Below the pieces are notes generated by a model that was given only the letters and a program-made list of their open reading frames with translations, was not told the DNA's origin and did not search any database. This document shows, piece after piece, positions 60,775 through 64,000 of a DNA stretch of 64,000 bases (position 1 is its first letter; the number at the start of each line of letters is the position of its first letter). Both the position numbers and the translations under genes were made by a program. This DNA comes from Blautia sp. XA-2221. GTDB lineage: Bacteria > Bacillota > Clostridia > Lachnospirales > Lachnospiraceae. The stretch lies in the NCBI RefSeq assembly GCF_028767025.1, contig NZ_JAJQXX010000001.1, forward strand, positions 124,001-188,000, given 5' to 3'.

Positions 60775-60788
60775 CCAAAACGTTTTCG
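60775..60788. promoter_or_regulatory. LacI-type operator, site 4
   Basis: CCAAAACGTTTTCG, the same site in opposite orientation, just past the transcription start; its centre is 31 bp from that of site 3. Confidence 0.8.
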
Positions 60789-60828
60789 GGAAAAGGATAC
60801 ATTAATTATCAAAATGGAGGGAAATAAC

Positions 60829-62097
60829 ATGAAAAAACAATTGAAAAAAGTAACAACTTTTACACTTGCATCTGTTATGGCTTTATCTATGGGAAGCGTA
60901 ACAACAGTATTTGCAGAAGATGGCGAATATAAGGGACATACCCTGAATGTTGGTATCTGGGGCGGCAATGATCAGGAAGCAGCGGCTCTTGATAAAATGA
61001 AAACTGAGTTTGAGAAAAAAACAGGTGCAGAAATCGTATTCAAAACATATACCGATTATAACACACAGATTCAGGCCGACTTTATTGCCAAAACAGCTCC
61101 GGATGTATTTTATATTGATGCCAGCATGTTCCCTTTTTATGCAGACCTTGGTGTAATGGAACCGCTGGATGCGGAAGAGATGGAAGCTGATAAATATTAT
61201 GAGAATCTGATTTCTGCTTTTACAGCAGAAGATGGTACTTTATATTGCATTCCTAAGGATGTATCTACTCTTGCTACCTATTACAATATTGGAATTCTGG
61301 AATCTGTAGGAATGACAGCAGATGATATTCCCGGTTCACTGGAAGAATATAAAGAATTTCTTCCAGAGCTTCAGGCAAAGCTTGACGAAGAGTACGGAGA
61401 AGGAATGGTTGCAGCAATGACATATAATCCGGAGCTGTCACGTCAGATTTATGTTATGGAAGAAAATGGCGCAAGTATTATTGACGAAAACGGAATGTCT
61501 ACAATGAGTACAGACGGAGTTGTAGAAAATGTACAGTTTCTCGTGGATCTGGTACAGACAGGCGCGGTAAAAACACCACAGGATCTCGGACTTGGCTGGA
61601 ATGGAGAAGCATTTGGCGTTGGAAAAGCGGCTATTATGGAAGAAGGAAACTGGGTATACGGTACACTTAAAAAGGACTACAGTGACATTAATTTTGGCGT
61701 AAAAGAAATGCCAACATATAACGGAAATCAGCATTCTATGTCTTTTACAGTAGGATATGGTATTTCTGCTGTATCTGAGGAAAAAGAACTTGCAAAAGAA
61801 TGGATCAAGTATGCAACAGGTGAAGAAGGAATGAAAATCTGGTCCTCCGGAGCAGGATGTCTGCCATCCAGACCGGCTGTAGCAGATGCAATGGATGTAG
61901 AGAGTGATCCGGTATGGGCAGTGCATGCAAAAATGATCGATATAGCAACTCCATGGCAGAGAGGAACAACAGTAAGCATTATAGACAGCACATATAAAAA
62001 CTTTATTCCGGCTGCCTTTAAAGGTGAAGCAGGGGTAAAAGAAACTCTGGAACAGATTGATGCTCAGGCAAACAGCGAGATTGAAAATGCAATGTAA
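60829..62097 (+). CDS. ABC sugar transporter, extracellular solute-binding protein
   Basis: 422 residues from ATG 60829 (GGAGGG before it). A signal peptide ('MKKQLKKVTTFTLASVMAL', cleavage after VFA) is followed by a family 1 (maltose-type) binding protein: 'TLNVGIWGGNDQEAAALDKM', 'FIAKTAPDVFYIDASMFP' and 'PAAFKGEAGVKETLEQID'. Unusually for a Gram-positive binding protein there is no lipobox cysteine near the cleavage site, so membrane attachment is unexplained. It should capture a glucobiose for the two permeases downstream. Confidence 0.92.
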   Translation: MKKQLKKVTTFTLASVMALSMGSVTTVFAEDGEYKGHTLNVGIWGGNDQEAAALDKMKTEFEKKTGAEIVFKTYTDYNTQIQADFIAKTAPDVFYIDASMFPFYADLGVMEPLDAEEMEADKYYENLISAFTAEDGTLYCIPKDVSTLATYYNIGILESVGMTADDIPGSLEEYKEFLPELQAKLDEEYGEGMVAAMTYNPELSRQIYVMEENGASIIDENGMSTMSTDGVVENVQFLVDLVQTGAVKTPQDLGLGWNGEAFGVGKAAIMEEGNWVYGTLKKDYSDINFGVKEMPTYNGNQHSMSFTVGYGISAVSEEKELAKEWIKYATGEEGMKIWSSGAGCLPSRPAVADAMDVESDPVWAVHAKMIDIATPWQRGTTVSIIDSTYKNFIPAAFKGEAGVKETLEQIDAQANSEIENAM

Positions 62098-62137
62098 ATT
62101 CAGAAAAATCAGAACAGTTAAATAAGTAAGAAACAGG

Positions 62138-62168
62138 ATGGGCGGTCGGTTTGACTGCCCGTTTCTTT
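62138..62168 (+). terminator. Intra-operon hairpin after the binding-protein gene
   Basis: GGGCGGTC pairs with GACTGCCC, then GTTTCTTT. It probably ends part of the transcripts, so that more binding protein than permease is made. Confidence 0.65.
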
Positions 62169-62202
62169 AGAAAACACTGTTTGATATACAAGGAGAAAAA
62201 TT

Positions 62203-63123
62203 ATGGAGCATGCTAAAAAAGTAAGAAAAAAGTATACAGCTTATGAAAAGCAGGAGCATAAGCAGGGATATCTTTTTCTGACACCGGCCATTGTAGTTTT
62301 AACCATATTTATCGGTTTGGCTGTTTTGTTTGTATTTTATTTGTCATTTCATAAGGTGAATCTTTTTACAGGAGAATATGAATTTGTCGGATTAAAAAAT
62401 TATATTCGTGTATTTAATGATGATATGGCAAAAATAGGTTTGAAAAATACATTGATGTTTTCTGCCGTGGTCGTACCTATCCAGACCGTTCTGGCATTAA
62501 CTGTTGCTGCTGTGCTGAACAGTAAGCTGAGAGGTACATATTTCTTCAGAACAGTATTCTTTCTTCCTACCCTGACATCCAGTTCAGCATTAACTATGAT
62601 TTTTATGTTTATGTTCAGTGTGACGGGACCGATCAATAATATGCTGATAAAGATGAATTTACTGGATCAGGGAATTAATTTTCTTCAGAATCCTTCCTTT
62701 GCACTGAAAGTTATTATGGTGATGAATATATGGTCAACGATTCCAATGTATACCACCATGTATCTTGCCAGCCTTCAGGACTTACCAAATTCTATGTATG
62801 AAGCTGCAAACATTGATGGAGCCGGACCGGTCAAAAGATTCTGGTATATTACAATTCCATACTTAAAACCGCTTACTACATATGTTCTGCTGACAAGTAT
62901 TATCGGAACTCTTCAGATGTTTGATCAGGCTTATATTTTTTCCGGAGGATCAGGCGGACCTTCAAACTCTACTCTGACAGTTTCACTGATGGTATATAAA
63001 TATGCATTTGGTACTCAGAATGCAATGGGATATGCCGCAACGTTAGCGTTGATTCTTGCGGTTATTATCATGATAATCTCTCTTTTGGCAGAAAAGGCCA
63101 ATGGTGAAGAACGAGTATATTAA
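62203..63123 (+). CDS. ABC sugar permease, MalF-like
   Basis: 306 residues with six transmembrane helices. The cytoplasmic EAA loop 'EAANIDGAGPVKRFWYITI' that docks the ATPase is present. 'GYLFLTPAIVVLTIFIG' is a typical first helix of the family. It pairs with the MalG-like protein 13 bp downstream. No ATPase gene is visible; such importers often share an MsmK-like ATPase encoded elsewhere. Confidence 0.94.
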   Translation: MEHAKKVRKKYTAYEKQEHKQGYLFLTPAIVVLTIFIGLAVLFVFYLSFHKVNLFTGEYEFVGLKNYIRVFNDDMAKIGLKNTLMFSAVVVPIQTVLALTVAAVLNSKLRGTYFFRTVFFLPTLTSSSALTMIFMFMFSVTGPINNMLIKMNLLDQGINFLQNPSFALKVIMVMNIWSTIPMYTTMYLASLQDLPNSMYEAANIDGAGPVKRFWYITIPYLKPLTTYVLLTSIIGTLQMFDQAYIFSGGSGGPSNSTLTVSLMVYKYAFGTQNAMGYAATLALILAVIIMIISLLAEKANGEERVY

Positions 63124-63136
63124 GGAGGGATGAGCT

Positions 63137-63970
63137 ATGAAGAAAAAGAAGATCAGTATGGGAAAAATTTTCTTATACATAATTCTGATCGCTGCAGCCG
63201 TCTGCACGATTTATCCATTTTTGTGGATGGTTTCTGCTTCTTTTAAACCTTTGAAAGAGATTGTAAGCGGAGGTATGAAACTGCTGTCAGACACCATGTC
63301 GTTTGACAATTATAAATATATTTTGGGACGATCTTCTCTGTTTCCCAAGTGGTTTATGAATTCATTTATTATTGCAGTTGTAGGAACTACCATAAATGTT
63401 TTTGTTAATACAATGGCGGGGTATTCTCTATCACGCCTGTCTTTTCCGGGCAGAGATAAAATATATCATTTTCTGCTTGCTATGCTGATGGTACCGAATC
63501 AGGTACTTTTAATTCCTAATTATCTGATTCTGCAAAAGCTTGGTATGCTTGACAGTTATTCTGCGTTGATTCTTCCGGCAGCAGCAAATATCGGGAATAT
63601 TTTTCTGATGCGTCAGTTTTTTATGAATTTTCCAAAGGAAGTTGAAGAGGCTGCCAGTATTGACGGATTGGGACGATATGCAAGATTTTTCAGAATCTGT
63701 ATGCCTCTGGCGCGACCAACAATTGCCACACAGGCTATCTTTGTATTTATGGGATTCTGGAATGAATTTACAAAGCCCATGCTCTATATAAAAACAGCAA
63801 GCAAATATACTCTGACTCTTGGTCTTCAGAGTTTTCAGTCACAGAATGCCGGAACCATGTGGAACCAGGTTATGGCAGCTGCATGTATTTCGGTTCTGCC
63901 GATCATTATTATTTACTTGATTTTCAATAAATATTTCTTAGTAGGAGTGCGAATGGATGGAGAGAAATAA
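63137..63970 (+). CDS. ABC sugar permease, MalG-like
   Basis: 277 residues with six transmembrane helices. 'IYPFLWMVSASFKPLKEI' is the MalG-type start and 'EEAASIDGLGRYARFFRIC' the EAA loop. GGAGGGATGAGCT precedes the ATG. It ends 'VGVRMDGEK', the usual closing motif. Its last 14 bp overlap the start of the beta-phosphoglucomutase frame. Confidence 0.94.
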   Translation: MKKKKISMGKIFLYIILIAAAVCTIYPFLWMVSASFKPLKEIVSGGMKLLSDTMSFDNYKYILGRSSLFPKWFMNSFIIAVVGTTINVFVNTMAGYSLSRLSFPGRDKIYHFLLAMLMVPNQVLLIPNYLILQKLGMLDSYSALILPAAANIGNIFLMRQFFMNFPKEVEEAASIDGLGRYARFFRICMPLARPTIATQAIFVFMGFWNEFTKPMLYIKTASKYTLTLGLQSFQSQNAGTMWNQVMAAACISVLPIIIIYLIFNKYFLVGVRMDGEK

Positions 63971-64000
63971 ATTAAAAGCAATTATTTTTGACCTTGATGG
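63957..64000 (+). CDS. Beta-phosphoglucomutase-like HAD phosphatase, start only
   Basis: Fourteen complete codons are visible from ATG 63957: 'MERNKLKAIIFDLD', followed by GG of the expected Gly. 'IIFDLDG' is the nucleophile loop of HAD-superfamily sugar phosphomutases. AGGAG at 63942-63946 serves as the ribosome site. After a GH65 phosphorylase and an importer, the natural assignment is beta-phosphoglucomutase (pgmB), turning beta-glucose-1-phosphate into glucose-6-phosphate. The rest lies outside the window. Confidence 0.7.
   Translation, partial: MERNKLKAIIFDLD

Overview
The window looks like chromosome from an anaerobic gut Firmicute of the Lachnospiraceae (Blautia/Ruminococcus/Dorea-like; genus not proven). 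The basis is moderate-to-low G+C, strong AGGAGG ribosome sites, consensus TTGACA/TATAAT promoters, glycyl-radical metabolism, an ECF-type ThiT under a TPP riboswitch, split LysO genes and a tRNA cluster without encoded CCA ends.

Region 1 (1-9.6 kb) is a carbohydrate operon. It holds the tail of a zinc-type dehydrogenase, a glycyl radical enzyme (GRE) and its radical-SAM activase, a large six-hairpin-type glycosidase, a PfkB sugar kinase, a class II aldolase and a LacI regulator. The gene set resembles GRE-based anhydro- or deoxy-sugar breakdown (the YbiW/PflD reactions of E. coli), but the exact substrate is not evident. Next comes pgi, whose 5' end carries a 5-bp tandem duplication that takes the first 27 codons out of frame.

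Region 2 (11.4-23.6 kb) is accessory DNA. It holds an AlbA_2/ATPase-domain protein and a divergent XRE repressor with three copies of a 16-bp palindromic operator, one of them filling the spacer of a consensus promoter. That promoter reads towards three translationally coupled large serine recombinases. Beyond them lies an A+T-rich module: an RNase HI domain fused to an RnlA-type HEPN toxin, its RnlB antitoxin, and an unknown protein with a hydrophobic C-terminal segment. Degenerate terminal-type repeats follow. RNase HI is known to stimulate RnlA in E. coli, so the fusion of the two is the most striking system in the window.

Region 3 (23.6-35.5 kb) starts with seven tRNA genes (Pro, Gly, Arg, His, Gln, Lys; then Leu). 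It continues with housekeeping and hypothetical genes: metallophosphoesterases, RdgB, a THUMP-domain RNA methyltransferase, a rhodanese, a YARHG-domain exported protein, a sigma-70-like protein that seems to lack promoter-recognition regions, a DtxR/MntR-type regulator and a two-gene LysO lysine exporter.

Region 4 (35.6-49.6 kb) is nucleobase, arginine and thiamine metabolism. A guanine-class riboswitch, apparently built as an ON switch, leads guanine deaminase and an NCS2 permease. argG diverges from argCJBD with matching ArgR-like sites in both promoters. pcrA follows, then a TPP riboswitch and thiT.

Region 5 (49.7-64 kb) has a zinc-ribbon membrane protein, a MalY/PatB-type lyase, a FadR-type regulator with a malate/lactate dehydrogenase and malic enzyme (paired operators), and a LacI-controlled disaccharide locus: RDD protein, small membrane protein, GH65 phosphorylase, ABC importer and the start of a beta-phosphoglucomutase. 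This last set would import a glucobiose, split it phosphorolytically and convert beta-glucose-1-phosphate to glucose-6-phosphate.
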